A stretch of DNA of 64,000 nt from assembly GCA_046727855.1 (NCBI GenBank), contig JBKPDL010000036.1:1-64000 (forward strand), written 5' to 3'. Position 1 is the stretch's first letter; each line of letters begins with the position of its first letter. Of the stretch, positions 1 through 9,418 are shown one piece after another. The translations under genes and the position numbers were made by a program. The notes below the pieces were generated by a model. That model had not been told where the DNA came from. It saw only the letters and a list, made by a program, of their open reading frames with translations, and ran no database searches. This DNA is from DASPWV01 sp046727855 (GTDB lineage: Bacteria > Acidobacteriota > Vicinamibacteria > Vicinamibacterales > UBA2999).

Positions 1-261
1 ATAGCGACCGCGCACGAACGCCACATCGTGACAGCCGACGATCTCGTCGGCGGTAATCGCGAACTCCTGAATCGGCGGAAACGTCTCGAGCCAGGCACGG
101 ATGGCGGCACGCCCGCGGATCGGAGCCCGATGCGGCGGGAACCGTATCGCATCGGCAGTGAACATCCGCGTCACCGCATCCCAGTTGGCGCGCCGCACGG
201 CGGCGGCATCTTGCTCGATGGCACGGCGAATTGCCGCAATGTCAGTTTCACTCAACGCCAT
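1..261 (-). CDS. NTF2/SnoaL-like (DUF4440-type) protein, 3' part cut off by window edge
   Basis: Only the first 87 codons are present; the gene runs off the left edge. The start at 261 has a GGAGGA ribosome site about 8 nt upstream. Visible residues show an N-terminal helix, then a Trp-Asp-Ala-Val helix and a Phe-Thr-Ala-Asp-Ala-Ile strand, then a Pro-Ile-Arg-Gly-Arg turn. This is the layout of DUF4440/SgcJ-type members of the NTF2-like fold, which are small cytoplasmic proteins of about 130-150 residues. Some are isomerases or hydrolases and many have no known substrate. No signal peptide is visible. The family is fairly sure; the function is unknown. Confidence 0.8.
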   Translation of the reverse strand, partial: MALSETDIAAIRRAIEQDAAAVRRANWDAVTRMFTADAIRFPPHRAPIRGRAAIRAWLETFPPIQEFAITADEIVGCHDVAFVRGRY

Positions 262-286
262 GGCGCGAATCCTCCGGCTCGATCCG

Positions 287-453
287 GTCCGTCAACGGCG
301 CGGCAAGCGGTGGTTGCTGTTGCGACGCTGGAAGACGGTCCGCGCCTCGAAGCGCGCGGAGCTCCAGACGCTGTTCGCGGCCAATCGCCGCGTTTTCAAA
401 GCGTACGTGCTGCGGGAACAACTCGATCGGCTTTGGACCTATAAGACCGGTGC
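287..453 (+). pseudogene. ISL3-family transposase remnant
   Basis: One frame encodes a basic stretch beginning Gly-Lys-Arg-Trp-Leu-Leu-Leu-Arg, followed by Ala-Asn-Arg-Arg-Val-Phe-Lys-Ala-Tyr-Val-Leu-Arg-Glu-Gln-Leu and Leu-Trp-Thr-Tyr-Lys. This resembles the segment of ISL3-type transposases where a Lys-Arg-x-x-Leu-Leu motif precedes a Lys-Ala-Tyr-x-Leu-Lys-Glu helix. Neither end of the transposase, nor terminal repeats, can be found. The frame continues to about 541 without recognisable similarity. I read it as a decayed insertion-sequence scrap lying between two host genes. Confidence 0.6.
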
Positions 454-556
454 CACCCCGACGCCATCAGCTCGTGCCAGCTGCTATTCAACGACTTGCG
501 GGGACCGGCGCTACCGTCGTACTCGGTTTGTGCAGCTCGCCTAGCCTCGTCCGATC

Positions 557-589
557 GTAAGAACTGCTTACGGCAAAAATCGTTTGCCG
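557..589. terminator. Two adjacent hairpins downstream of the sigma-54 regulator
   Basis: GTAAG (557-561) pairs with CTTAC (567-571), and CGGCAAA (571-577) pairs with TTTGCCG (583-589) around a 5-nt loop. They lie about 75 nt past the stop of the minus-strand regulator gene. There is no clear T-run on either side, so a terminator role is only plausible. Confidence 0.35.
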
Positions 590-630
590 CGCTTGATCTT
601 CGCGTTTTCGCGTTTCGTTTCAGCCTTTAT

Positions 631-663
631 CGTTCGTCGTTCTTCGTTCTTCGTTCCTCGTCC
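631..663 (-). repeat. GAACGAA-type micro-repeat directly after a stop codon
   Basis: Read on the minus strand, the stop of the sigma-54 regulator is followed at once by GGACGAGGAACGAAGAACGA and further GAACGA units. Similar purine-rich units follow the stop codons at 18677, 54415 and 56975, always in the sense direction of the upstream gene. Confidence 0.6.
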
Positions 664-2277
<1,614 letters not shown>

Positions 2278-2323
2278 AACCCTCCCGACCCCTTCATTAG
2301 GCTTAGACGCCGCGGCCGCGCAA

Positions 2324-2378
2324 AGGTGCCAACCCGCCGGCATCGCGACCATCTGTTGGCGCGATCACGTTGGCACCT
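2324..2378. promoter_or_regulatory. Widely spaced perfect 10-bp inverted repeat, likely regulator site
   Basis: AGGTGCCAAC (2324-2333) and GTTGGCACCT (2369-2378) are exact inverted copies with centres 45 bp apart. A partial third copy, GTTGGCGC, lies at 2355-2362. The element sits in the divergent region between the sigma-54 activator gene and the STAS/RND genes. A pair of enhancer half-sites or a long hairpin are both possible. Confidence 0.5.
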
Positions 2379-2386
2379 GCCGTTGC
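2371..2386 (+). promoter_or_regulatory. Sigma-54-like -24/-12 element with one extra base in the spacer
   Basis: TGGCAC is followed by TTGC, matching both halves of the sigma-54 consensus. However, 11 bases separate GG and GC, where sigma-54 promoters have 10. It faces the STAS/RND genes. It may be a poor promoter or simply the right arm of the inverted repeat. Confidence 0.25.
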
Positions 2387-2502
2387 CTCTCGCCGAACGT
2401 TCGCGCGTAAGTCCTCACTTCCTTTCGCCTTACCAGATGTTGTCCGACGTGAAATAGCGACGGCACGCCCATCGCTAGTGGTTGACGCGGGCGAGGAGTG
2501 AC

Positions 2503-2784
2503 ATGTTCCGCATCACCTCACACATAGACCATGACCTGGTGGTGAAAGTCGAGGGCTGCCTTGCCGGCCCGTGTGTCCCCGCGCTCAATGCGTGTTGGCA
2601 CGAAGCCACCCTCGCCGGTCTGGGGCTGCGCGTCGACCTGACGGAGGTTTGCCATGTCGATCATGACGGCCGCGTGCTGATGGCCCGCATGCACCACGCG
2701 GGTGCGCGCTTTGTCGCGCGCGGATGCGCCATGCGGGAACTGGTGAGAGAAATTGGCGAACCAGCCGATCAGGAGAGGAGTTGA
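2503..2784 (+). CDS. Small STAS-like (anti-sigma antagonist/MlaB-type) protein
   Basis: A 93-residue soluble protein. The order of beta strand (Leu-Val-Val-Lys-Val-Glu-Gly), long helix, then a strand Arg-Val-Asp-Leu-Thr-Glu-Val followed by a His-Asp-Gly-Arg-Val-Leu-Met helix matches STAS domains. The position where a phosphorylatable Ser would be expected holds His-Val-Asp-His-Asp, so classic SpoIIAA-type phospho-switching is unlikely. The ATG at 2503 has GAGGAG 6-8 nt before it. The gene precedes the RND efflux genes by 124 nt and probably shares their regulation. STAS proteins of this size can partner with transporters or act as soluble adaptors; which applies here is not known. Confidence 0.7.
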   Translation: MFRITSHIDHDLVVKVEGCLAGPCVPALNACWHEATLAGLGLRVDLTEVCHVDHDGRVLMARMHHAGARFVARGCAMRELVREIGEPADQERS

Positions 2785-2908
2785 ACGTGTTCAGGGTTTG
2801 TGCTTCGCAGCTGCCTCGGGCGCTTTCGTCTAGGCAATGTCCGGTGACCGCATCCTCGAACGTCCTATGTCTGGAGCATTCGGAGAATAGGGTGCAGGGA
2901 GCACACAC

Positions 2909-4369
2909 ATGAGCCAGTTCATTTACCTCTATCGAATGGCTGACGCGGCGCGACAGCAAGCGCATGCTGCAGTTGTCGTGCTCGGCGCCATTCTGCTCGC
3001 GTCGTGCACGCTTGGGCCGAACTACCAGCGTCCCACCGTCGGAACGCCTGCCACATTTCGCGGCGGCGAAACTGCGATCTCCGCGGATCAGGCGGCATCG
3101 CTCGCCGACGTCAAGTGGTTCGACCTGTTCCGCGACGACACGCTTACACAGCTCGTCAACACAGCGCTGAAGCAGAACTTCGAGCTGCGGATTGCGGCCG
3201 AGCGAGTGCTGCAGGCACGCGCGCTGTTTCGGATCACCCGCGCGGATCAGTTTCCAACTGTTACGGGTTCGATTGATGGCACGGCGACGCGCCTGCCCGA
3301 GGTCGGCGGGAGCGGCACGAGTCCGTCCGGTGCCGACAGGGATTTCAGTTATGTCCAGGCCGGATTCAACCTTGGCTGGGAGCTCGACGTCTGGGGACGC
3401 GTTCGCCGCCTCAAGGAGTCGGCGCGTGCGCAGTATCTCGCCACCGAGGATGCACAGCGCGGCGTCATCACCACGCTCGTTGCCGATGTCACACAGACGT
3501 ATCTCGCGCTGCGTGCGCTCGATTTCGAGCTCGAGATCGCGCAGCGCACGCGCGATGTCGCCACCGACAGCGTGCGGCTCACCGAGACGCGGCGTGCGAG
3601 CGGCGTAGCGAGCGGACTTGATGTGCGCCAGGCGGAGCAGCTGCTCTACGCTGCGACCGGACAAATCGCGAGCGTGGAACGCGAAATCGCACAAACCGAA
3701 AATGCACTGAGCCTCTTGCTCGGACTCGTGCCGGGCGACGTGACGCGCGGCCGCGAGCTGGAATCCTTCGCCGCGCCGCCCACGGTGCCCGCAGGGCTTC
3801 CTTCGGCGCTTCTCGAACGGCGGCCCGACATCCGTCAGGCGGAGCAGCAGCTCGTCGCCGCCAACGCGCAAATCGGCGCTGCCAAAGCCGATTACTTCCC
3901 GCGCATCACGCTCACTGGTTTCTTCGGCGTGCAGAGCCGCGCGCTCTCGAACCTGCTCACCGGACCGGCGAGTTTCCTGACCGCAACCCTCGGCGCCGCT
4001 GCCCCGCTGCTCAACCTGGAGCGCGTTCGCGGCAACGTACAGTTGGTCGAATCGCTCCACCGTGAAGCGGTGGTGAATTACGAGCGGGCTGTTTACAGCG
4101 CCTTTCGCGAGGTGTCCGACGCCCTTGCGGGCTACACGAAAACGCGCGAACAGCGCACCGAAGAGGAACGGCTCGTGGGGGCGCTACGCGAATCGACGCG
4201 GCTTGCCACCGAGCGCTACCAGGGTGGATTGGACAGCTATCTGGTCGTGCTCGATGCGCAGCGCAGTTTGTTCGTCCGCGAGACCGAACTGGCGCGCATT
4301 CGGCAGAGAGAGCTGGCCGCGATCGTCGAGCTCTATCGCGCGCTCGGGGGCGGATGGTCGACGACATGA
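2909..4369 (+). CDS. RND efflux outer-membrane lipoprotein, NodT/OprM family
   Basis: A 486-residue TolC-like outer-membrane channel. The N-terminus has a hydrophobic stretch ending in lipobox Leu-Leu-Ala-Ser-Cys, followed by the family hallmark LGPNYQRP. Two related halves contain the usual long coiled-coil helices, and the tail has the Tyr-Gln-Gly-Gly-Leu-Asp-Ser-Tyr-Leu motif. Such proteins form the outer-membrane duct of tripartite drug or metabolite pumps. The start at 2909 has AGGGAG upstream; a later in-frame Met at about residue 10 is possible. The adaptor gene follows after 21 nt and the pump after that, so the three encode one complete complex. Confidence 0.95.
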   Translation: MSQFIYLYRMADAARQQAHAAVVVLGAILLASCTLGPNYQRPTVGTPATFRGGETAISADQAASLADVKWFDLFRDDTLTQLVNTALKQNFELRIAAERVLQARALFRITRADQFPTVTGSIDGTATRLPEVGGSGTSPSGADRDFSYVQAGFNLGWELDVWGRVRRLKESARAQYLATEDAQRGVITTLVADVTQTYLALRALDFELEIAQRTRDVATDSVRLTETRRASGVASGLDVRQAEQLLYAATGQIASVEREIAQTENALSLLLGLVPGDVTRGRELESFAAPPTVPAGLPSALLERRPDIRQAEQQLVAANAQIGAAKADYFPRITLTGFFGVQSRALSNLLTGPASFLTATLGAAAPLLNLERVRGNVQLVESLHREAVVNYERAVYSAFREVSDALAGYTKTREQRTEEERLVGALRESTRLATERYQGGLDSYLVVLDAQRSLFVRETELARIRQRELAAIVELYRALGGGWSTT

Positions 4370-4390
4370 CATCGAAGACGGAGGACGCAC

Positions 4391-5518
4391 GTGGCTAAGC
4401 GAATGATTCTGATGTTGACGGCGATGGCTGCCTTGATCGCCGTTCTCGGCTTTGTGAAGGTCAGGCAGTTTCAAGCAATGGCGCAGCAGTTTGCCGCCAT
4501 GCAGCCTCCGCCTGAGGCCGTTACGACCATTGTGACAGCGCGCGAAGAGTGGCCGGCGACGATCAGCGCCATCGGCACCGTTGCACCTGTACAGGGTGTG
4601 ACGGTCAGCGCCGATTTGCCCGGCATTGTCGAGCGCATTGCGTTCGATTCCGGCCGCAGTGTCGCGCAGGGCGACGTGCTCGTGGAGTTGGACACGCGGC
4701 AGGAACGCGCGCAGCTCACGGCGGCCGAAGCGCAGCTCGAGCTCACGCGTCTCAACTTCGAACGGATGGAGCGGCTGGTCGCAGAGGATGCGGTGTCGCG
4801 CGCCGAGTACGACAGCGCCGCGGCTGCGCACCGGCAAGCCGACGCGCGAATTCACGAAATCCGCGCGACCATCGAGCGCAAGACGATCCGCGCGCCGTTT
4901 TCCGGAATTCTCGGCATTCGCCAGGTCAATCTCGGTCAGTACCTGACGGGAGGTGATCCGGTAGTGCCGCTGCAATCGCTCAATCCGATCTACGTCAACT
5001 TCGGTGTGCCGCAGCAGGATATGGCACAAATCCGTCTGGGCCGAAGCGTCCGCATCACGGCCAACAATCTCGACGCGACTGAGTTTACCGGCCGTGTCAG
5101 CGCCATCGATTCGGTTGCCGACGCCGCCACCCGAAACGTGCAGGTTCAGGCCACGCTCGCAAACACCGGCGCGAAATTGAGACCGGGCATGTTCGTGCAG
5201 GCGCAGGTCATGCTCGGCGCCACGCACTCGGTCATCGCGCTGCCGGCATCGGCCATCAATTACGCGCCCTATGGCGACTCGGTGTTCGTGGTTGCCGATC
5301 TGAAGAACGAACAGGGGCAAACGTACCGCGGCGTGCGTCAGCAGGTGGTGAAGCTGGGTGCCACGCGCGGCGATCAAATCGCGGTGGTCTCGGGTCTCAA
5401 CCCGGGCGAGGAGGTCGTCACCTCCGGCGTGTTCAAGCTCCGCAACGGCGCCGCCGTGCAGATCAACAACTCCGTGCAGCCGGCCAACAGCCGCGCACCG
5501 AAACCGGAGGACAGCTAA
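4391..5518 (+). CDS. RND efflux periplasmic adaptor (membrane fusion protein)
   Basis: A 375-residue HlyD/AcrA-type adaptor starting with GTG. One N-terminal membrane anchor (about residues 5-23) is followed by a split lipoyl domain (Gly-Thr-Val-Ala-Pro-Val and Ala-Pro-Phe-Ser-Gly-Ile-Leu-Gly), a coiled-coil hairpin (about 100-150), and beta-barrel and membrane-proximal domains ending at Val-Thr-Ser-Gly-Val-Phe-Lys-Leu. It bridges the inner-membrane pump to the NodT-type channel. Its stop overlaps the pump's start (TAATG), which suggests translational coupling. Substrate cannot be predicted from the adaptor. Confidence 0.95.
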   Translation: MAKRMILMLTAMAALIAVLGFVKVRQFQAMAQQFAAMQPPPEAVTTIVTAREEWPATISAIGTVAPVQGVTVSADLPGIVERIAFDSGRSVAQGDVLVELDTRQERAQLTAAEAQLELTRLNFERMERLVAEDAVSRAEYDSAAAAHRQADARIHEIRATIERKTIRAPFSGILGIRQVNLGQYLTGGDPVVPLQSLNPIYVNFGVPQQDMAQIRLGRSVRITANNLDATEFTGRVSAIDSVADAATRNVQVQATLANTGAKLRPGMFVQAQVMLGATHSVIALPASAINYAPYGDSVFVVADLKNEQGQTYRGVRQQVVKLGATRGDQIAVVSGLNPGEEVVTSGVFKLRNGAAVQINNSVQPANSRAPKPEDS

Positions 5519-8500
5519 TGAAGTTCACCGACCTGTTCGTCAAGCGCCCGGTGCTGGCGCTCGTCGTCAACCTGGTGATCCTCATCGCCGGCCTGCAGTC
5601 GATTCGCGCTTTGAGCGTGCGGCAGTATCCGCGCAGTGATATCGCGGTGATTCGCGTGGCAACAGTGTACGTCGGCGCCAACGCCGACCTCGTGCGAGGT
5701 TTCATCACCACGCCGCTGGAACGCGTCATCGCAAGCGCCGACGGCATCGACTACATGGAGTCGTCCAGCGCGCAGTCGCTGAGCACTATCACCGTGCATT
5801 TGAAGCTGAATTACGACACCAATGCCGCTTTGACGCAGATCCAGGCGAAGGTGGCACAGGTGCGCAACAATCTGCCGCCGGAAGCCGAGGCGCCCACGAT
5901 CGAGCTCGAGACGGCGGATACCGAGTTTGCGGCGATGTACATCGGGTTCTCGTCGAGCGACCTCGATCAGAACCAGATCACCGATTACCTGACGCGGGTC
6001 GTGCAGCCGAAGCTGAGCGCCGTCAGCGGCGTGCAACGTGCCGACATCCTCGGCGACCGCACGTTCGCGATGCGAGTTTGGCTGAAGTCGGATCAAATGG
6101 CCGCGCACGGCATCTCCGCGACGGCGGTGCGCGAGGCGCTCGCGCGCAACAACTATCTGGCGGCGCTCGGCAAGACGAAGGGATCGATGGTGTCGGTAAA
6201 CCTCGTCGCCAACACCGATCTCCGCACCCCGGAGGAATTCCGCCAGCTCGTCGTCAAGGAATCCAACGGCGTCGTCGTCCGGCTCGGCGAAATCGCCGAT
6301 ATCGTCCTCGGCGCTGAGAACTACGACCAGGAAGTGCGGTTCAATGGACAAACCGCGACGTTCATGGGCGTCTGGGTGCTGCCGACCGCAAACACGCTCG
6401 ACGTGATCCACAGAGTTCGCGCCGAGCTGCCTGCGATCGAGTCACAGCTGCCCACCGGTATGACGGTCGGCATTCCATACGATTCGACCGAATACATCCA
6501 GGATGCGATCGACGAAGTGCTCACCACGCTGAGCGAGACGTTGTTGATTGTGATCGTGGTGATCTTCCTGTTCCTGGGATCGGTGCGGGCGCTGATCATC
6601 CCGGTGGTCGCGATTCCGATCTCGCTGGTCGGGGCGGTTTTTCTGATGCTGGTCGCGGGATTCACGATCAATCTGCTGACGCTGCTCGCGATCGTGCTCG
6701 CCGTCGGCCTCGTCGTCGACGATGCCATCGTGATGGTCGAGAACGTCGAACGGCATCTGCATGCCGGCAAGCAGCCGTTCCGGGCCGCGGTCGACGCAGC
6801 TCGCGAGCTGGTTGGCCCGATTATCGCGATGACCATCACGCTCGCCGCGGTGTACGCGCCCGTCGGCATTCAGGGCGGCCTCACGGGTGCGCTCTTTCGT
6901 GAGTTCGCATTCACACTCTCGTCGGCGGTCATCGTCTCGGGTGTCGTGGCGTTGACGCTCTCGCCGATGATGGGATCGCGGCTGCTGCGTGCCGGAGGTT
7001 CGGAGCGAGGCTTCGCAGGTTGGATCAATCGTCGATTCGAGAGCCTCAGGAGCGGCTACTCGCGATCGCTCTCGTGGACGCTCGCCTACCGCCCCGTTGT
7101 GCTGGTGCTCTGGGCGATCGTGGCGCTGTTGGCGGTGCCGTTTTACTTGTTCTCGCAGCGCGAGCTCGCGCCGGATGAGGATCAGGGCGTGGTGTTCGGC
7201 GTGGTGCAGGCCGCGGGCAATGCCACGGTCGATCAGACCCGGCTCTTCACACAGCAGATTCACGACGTGTATCGCGCGTTTCCCGAGAGCGCCAGCATCT
7301 TCCAGATCACGTTTCCCAGCAGTGGCTTTGGCGGCATGGTCACCAAACGCTGGAGCGAGCGCAGCAAGACCACTCAGGAATTGCTGATGGAATCGCGCCT
7401 TCCGCTGTCACAGATTCCTGGCGTGCGAGTGATTCCGCTCACGCCACCGTCCCTCCCGGGCGGAGGGGATTTCCCCGTCGATCTCGTGATTGCGTCGGCG
7501 GCCGAGCCGGAGCAGCTCAGCAACTTCGCCAAACAGCTGGTTGAGAAGGCGTTTGCGAGCGGCATGTTCATGTTTGCCGACGCGGATCTGAAGTTCGATC
7601 AGCCGCAGGTGGAAGTCGTGTTCGATCGCGACAAGCTGCGCTCGCAGGGCGTCGATCTGAGCCAGGCCGGTCAGGACCTTGCCGTGCTGTTCGGGGGCAA
7701 TTACGTCAACCGCTTCAGCATTCAGGGGCGCAGCTACAAGGTGATTCCGCAGATCAAGCGGAGCGAGCGCCTCACGCCGGATCAGCTGTCGGACATCTAC
7801 GTTCGCGGTTCGGCGGATCGGCTCGTGCCGCTGTCGACCTTTGCCACGCTGCGAACCACGACGCAGCCGCGCGAGCTGAAGAAGTTCCAACAGCTCAACG
7901 CCGTGCGGGTTCAGGGCGTGATTCCGCCGCCCGTGCCGCTCGACCAGGCCCTTGGCTTTCTTGAAAACGAAGCACGCAGCATTCTGCCGCAGGGCTTCAC
8001 GATCGACTACGCCGGTGAGTCGCGGCAGCTGCGCACCGAAGGCAGCAAGTTCCTCGGCGTGTTCCTGTTGTCGGCCATCCTGATCTATCTGGTCCTGGCG
8101 GCGCAGTTCGAGAGTTTTCGCGATCCGTTCATCATCCTCGCGGGCTCCGTCCCGCTGGCGATTTCCGGAGCGCTGATGTTCTCGTTCCTCGGCCTGACGA
8201 CGCTCAACATCTACAGCCAGGTCGGACTCATCACGCTCGTGGGTCTGGTCGCGAAAAACGGCATCTTGATCGTGCAGTTCGCCAATCATCTGCAGGAAAC
8301 AGGCACCGACAAACTGCGCGCGGTGATCGACGCGTCGACTATCCGTCTGCGTCCGATTCTCATGACCACGGCTGCGACGGTGGTTGGACACACACCGCTG
8401 ATTCTGGCGACCGGTCCCGGCGCCGGCGCACGCAACAGCATCGGCATCATGCTGGTCAGCGGAATGATCATCGGCACGTTCTTCACGCTGTTCGTCGTGC

Positions 8501-8625
8501 CGTCCATCTACATGCTGGTCGCGCGCAAGCATGCCGTCATTACGCAAGGAGAGCAACATGACAGCGAACTCGGAACGGACGTTCCTTCCCGCGGCGGGAC
8601 ACGACTACTTCCTGCCGGTGTATGA
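5518..8625 (+). CDS. RND multidrug-type efflux pump, inner-membrane permease
   Basis: A 1035-residue AcrB/MexF-like proton antiporter. It has the family topology: one membrane helix, a large periplasmic loop, six helices, a second loop, then six more helices. The membrane-helix-4 motif GLVVDDAIVMVENVER is intact, with the proton-relay Asp pair at residues 401-402. It starts one base into the adaptor stop and ends beyond the start of the downstream methyltransferase, overlapping it by 68 bp. The type is hydrophobe/amphiphile efflux rather than heavy metal, judged from the two-Asp motif. Control by the divergent sigma-54 activator is likely from position. Confidence 0.96.
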   Translation: MKFTDLFVKRPVLALVVNLVILIAGLQSIRALSVRQYPRSDIAVIRVATVYVGANADLVRGFITTPLERVIASADGIDYMESSSAQSLSTITVHLKLNYDTNAALTQIQAKVAQVRNNLPPEAEAPTIELETADTEFAAMYIGFSSSDLDQNQITDYLTRVVQPKLSAVSGVQRADILGDRTFAMRVWLKSDQMAAHGISATAVREALARNNYLAALGKTKGSMVSVNLVANTDLRTPEEFRQLVVKESNGVVVRLGEIADIVLGAENYDQEVRFNGQTATFMGVWVLPTANTLDVIHRVRAELPAIESQLPTGMTVGIPYDSTEYIQDAIDEVLTTLSETLLIVIVVIFLFLGSVRALIIPVVAIPISLVGAVFLMLVAGFTINLLTLLAIVLAVGLVVDDAIVMVENVERHLHAGKQPFRAAVDAARELVGPIIAMTITLAAVYAPVGIQGGLTGALFREFAFTLSSAVIVSGVVALTLSPMMGSRLLRAGGSERGFAGWINRRFESLRSGYSRSLSWTLAYRPVVLVLWAIVALLAVPFYLFSQRELAPDEDQGVVFGVVQAAGNATVDQTRLFTQQIHDVYRAFPESASIFQITFPSSGFGGMVTKRWSERSKTTQELLMESRLPLSQIPGVRVIPLTPPSLPGGGDFPVDLVIASAAEPEQLSNFAKQLVEKAFASGMFMFADADLKFDQPQVEVVFDRDKLRSQGVDLSQAGQDLAVLFGGNYVNRFSIQGRSYKVIPQIKRSERLTPDQLSDIYVRGSADRLVPLSTFATLRTTTQPRELKKFQQLNAVRVQGVIPPPVPLDQALGFLENEARSILPQGFTIDYAGESRQLRTEGSKFLGVFLLSAILIYLVLAAQFESFRDPFIILAGSVPLAISGALMFSFLGLTTLNIYSQVGLITLVGLVAKNGILIVQFANHLQETGTDKLRAVIDASTIRLRPILMTTAATVVGHTPLILATGPGAGARNSIGIMLVSGMIIGTFFTLFVVPSIYMLVARKHAVITQGEQHDSELGTDVPSRGGTRLLPAGV

Positions 8626-9175
8626 CCCACTCACATCGATCCTCGGTGTGAACAGGGCGCGCAGGGCGTTGCTCGATCAAGCCGGCTTGCGCGCCTATCA
8701 CCGCGTGCTCGACGTCGGCTGCGGCACCGGTACCCTCGCGATCGCGATCAAGCGGGATTATCCGAGCGTGGACGTGATCGCGCTCGATCCCGACTCGAAG
8801 GCGCTCGCGCGCGCCGAACGCAAGGCGTTTCGCGCGGGAGTATCGGTACGCTTCGATCAGGGATTTGCCGACGGGCTCGCGTATCGCGAGGCGACGTTCG
8901 ATCGCGTGTTCTCATCCTTGATGTTTCATCATCTCGAGCACGACGACAAGGAAAAGGCACTGAGCGAGATCCGGCGCGTGCTCAAACCGGGAGGCCGGCT
9001 CGAATTTCTCGATTTCGACGGCAGCAACGTGAATCGGCGACTGAAAGACAACGCCGCGCAGCAAATCCTGAAGTTGATGGAGCGCGCGGGTTTGGTGAAC
9101 GCGACCAGGACCGGACACAAGACGTTGCTCGTCGGACGGCTCGCGTTTTATCAGGCGTCTGCTCCCGCGCGGTAG
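8558..9175 (+). CDS. Class I SAM-dependent methyltransferase
   Basis: A 205-residue soluble methyltransferase. Motif I VLDVGCGTG lies at about residues 50-58, followed by an acidic motif II (Val-Ile-Ala-Leu-Asp-Pro-Asp), a motif IV-like Phe-Ser-Ser-Leu-Met-Phe-His-His-Leu, and the UbiE-like Val-Leu-Lys-Pro-Gly-Gly. The ATG at 8558 follows AAGGAG. It overlaps the RND pump gene by 68 bp in another frame, so it is almost certainly co-transcribed with the pump. The overlap hints at a shared job, for example modifying the exported compound, but the substrate is not deducible. Confidence 0.9.
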   Translation: MTANSERTFLPAAGHDYFLPVYDPLTSILGVNRARRALLDQAGLRAYHRVLDVGCGTGTLAIAIKRDYPSVDVIALDPDSKALARAERKAFRAGVSVRFDQGFADGLAYREATFDRVFSSLMFHHLEHDDKEKALSEIRRVLKPGGRLEFLDFDGSNVNRRLKDNAAQQILKLMERAGLVNATRTGHKTLLVGRLAFYQASAPAR

Positions 9176-9181
9176 CGCTTC

Positions 9182-9283
9182 GGTTGCAGGTTTCAGGTTC
9201 CCGCCCCTCGCTACCTCATTTTGCCTCGCTGCCTGTTCCCTACCACTTCACACCGCCCGAGACGTGACCTGAAACCTGCAACC
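9182..9283. repeat. 17-bp inverted repeat in a convergent intergenic region
   Basis: GGTTGCAGGTTTCAGGT (9182-9198) and its exact reverse complement (9267-9283) flank 68 nt. The 243-nt stretch between the converging methyltransferase and MFS genes holds nothing else I recognise. The arms could fold into a hairpin ending transcription from both sides, or be two inverted copies of an interspersed repeat. Confidence 0.6.
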
Positions 9284-9418
9284 TGACTTCACCGCGGACG
9301 TCTGCGCGCACCGCGTTCCGCCGCTCGAGGAGGCAGCTATGGCCGCTGATGCAGACGAAAGTGACAAACGATAGTCGTGAGCCGATGGCCGAAAGGCGAT
9401 CGCCGAGAGCTCTCCCGA

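Noticed and set aside
2585..4060. 491-codon minus-strand open frame opposite the NodT channel gene
   Set aside because: Low-complexity Arg/Ala-rich translation without motifs; the plus-strand gene is a clear lipoprotein channel.
9182..9283. Inverted repeat considered as the end of an insertion sequence
   Set aside because: The 68-nt interior has no coding capacity and no target duplication is visible.
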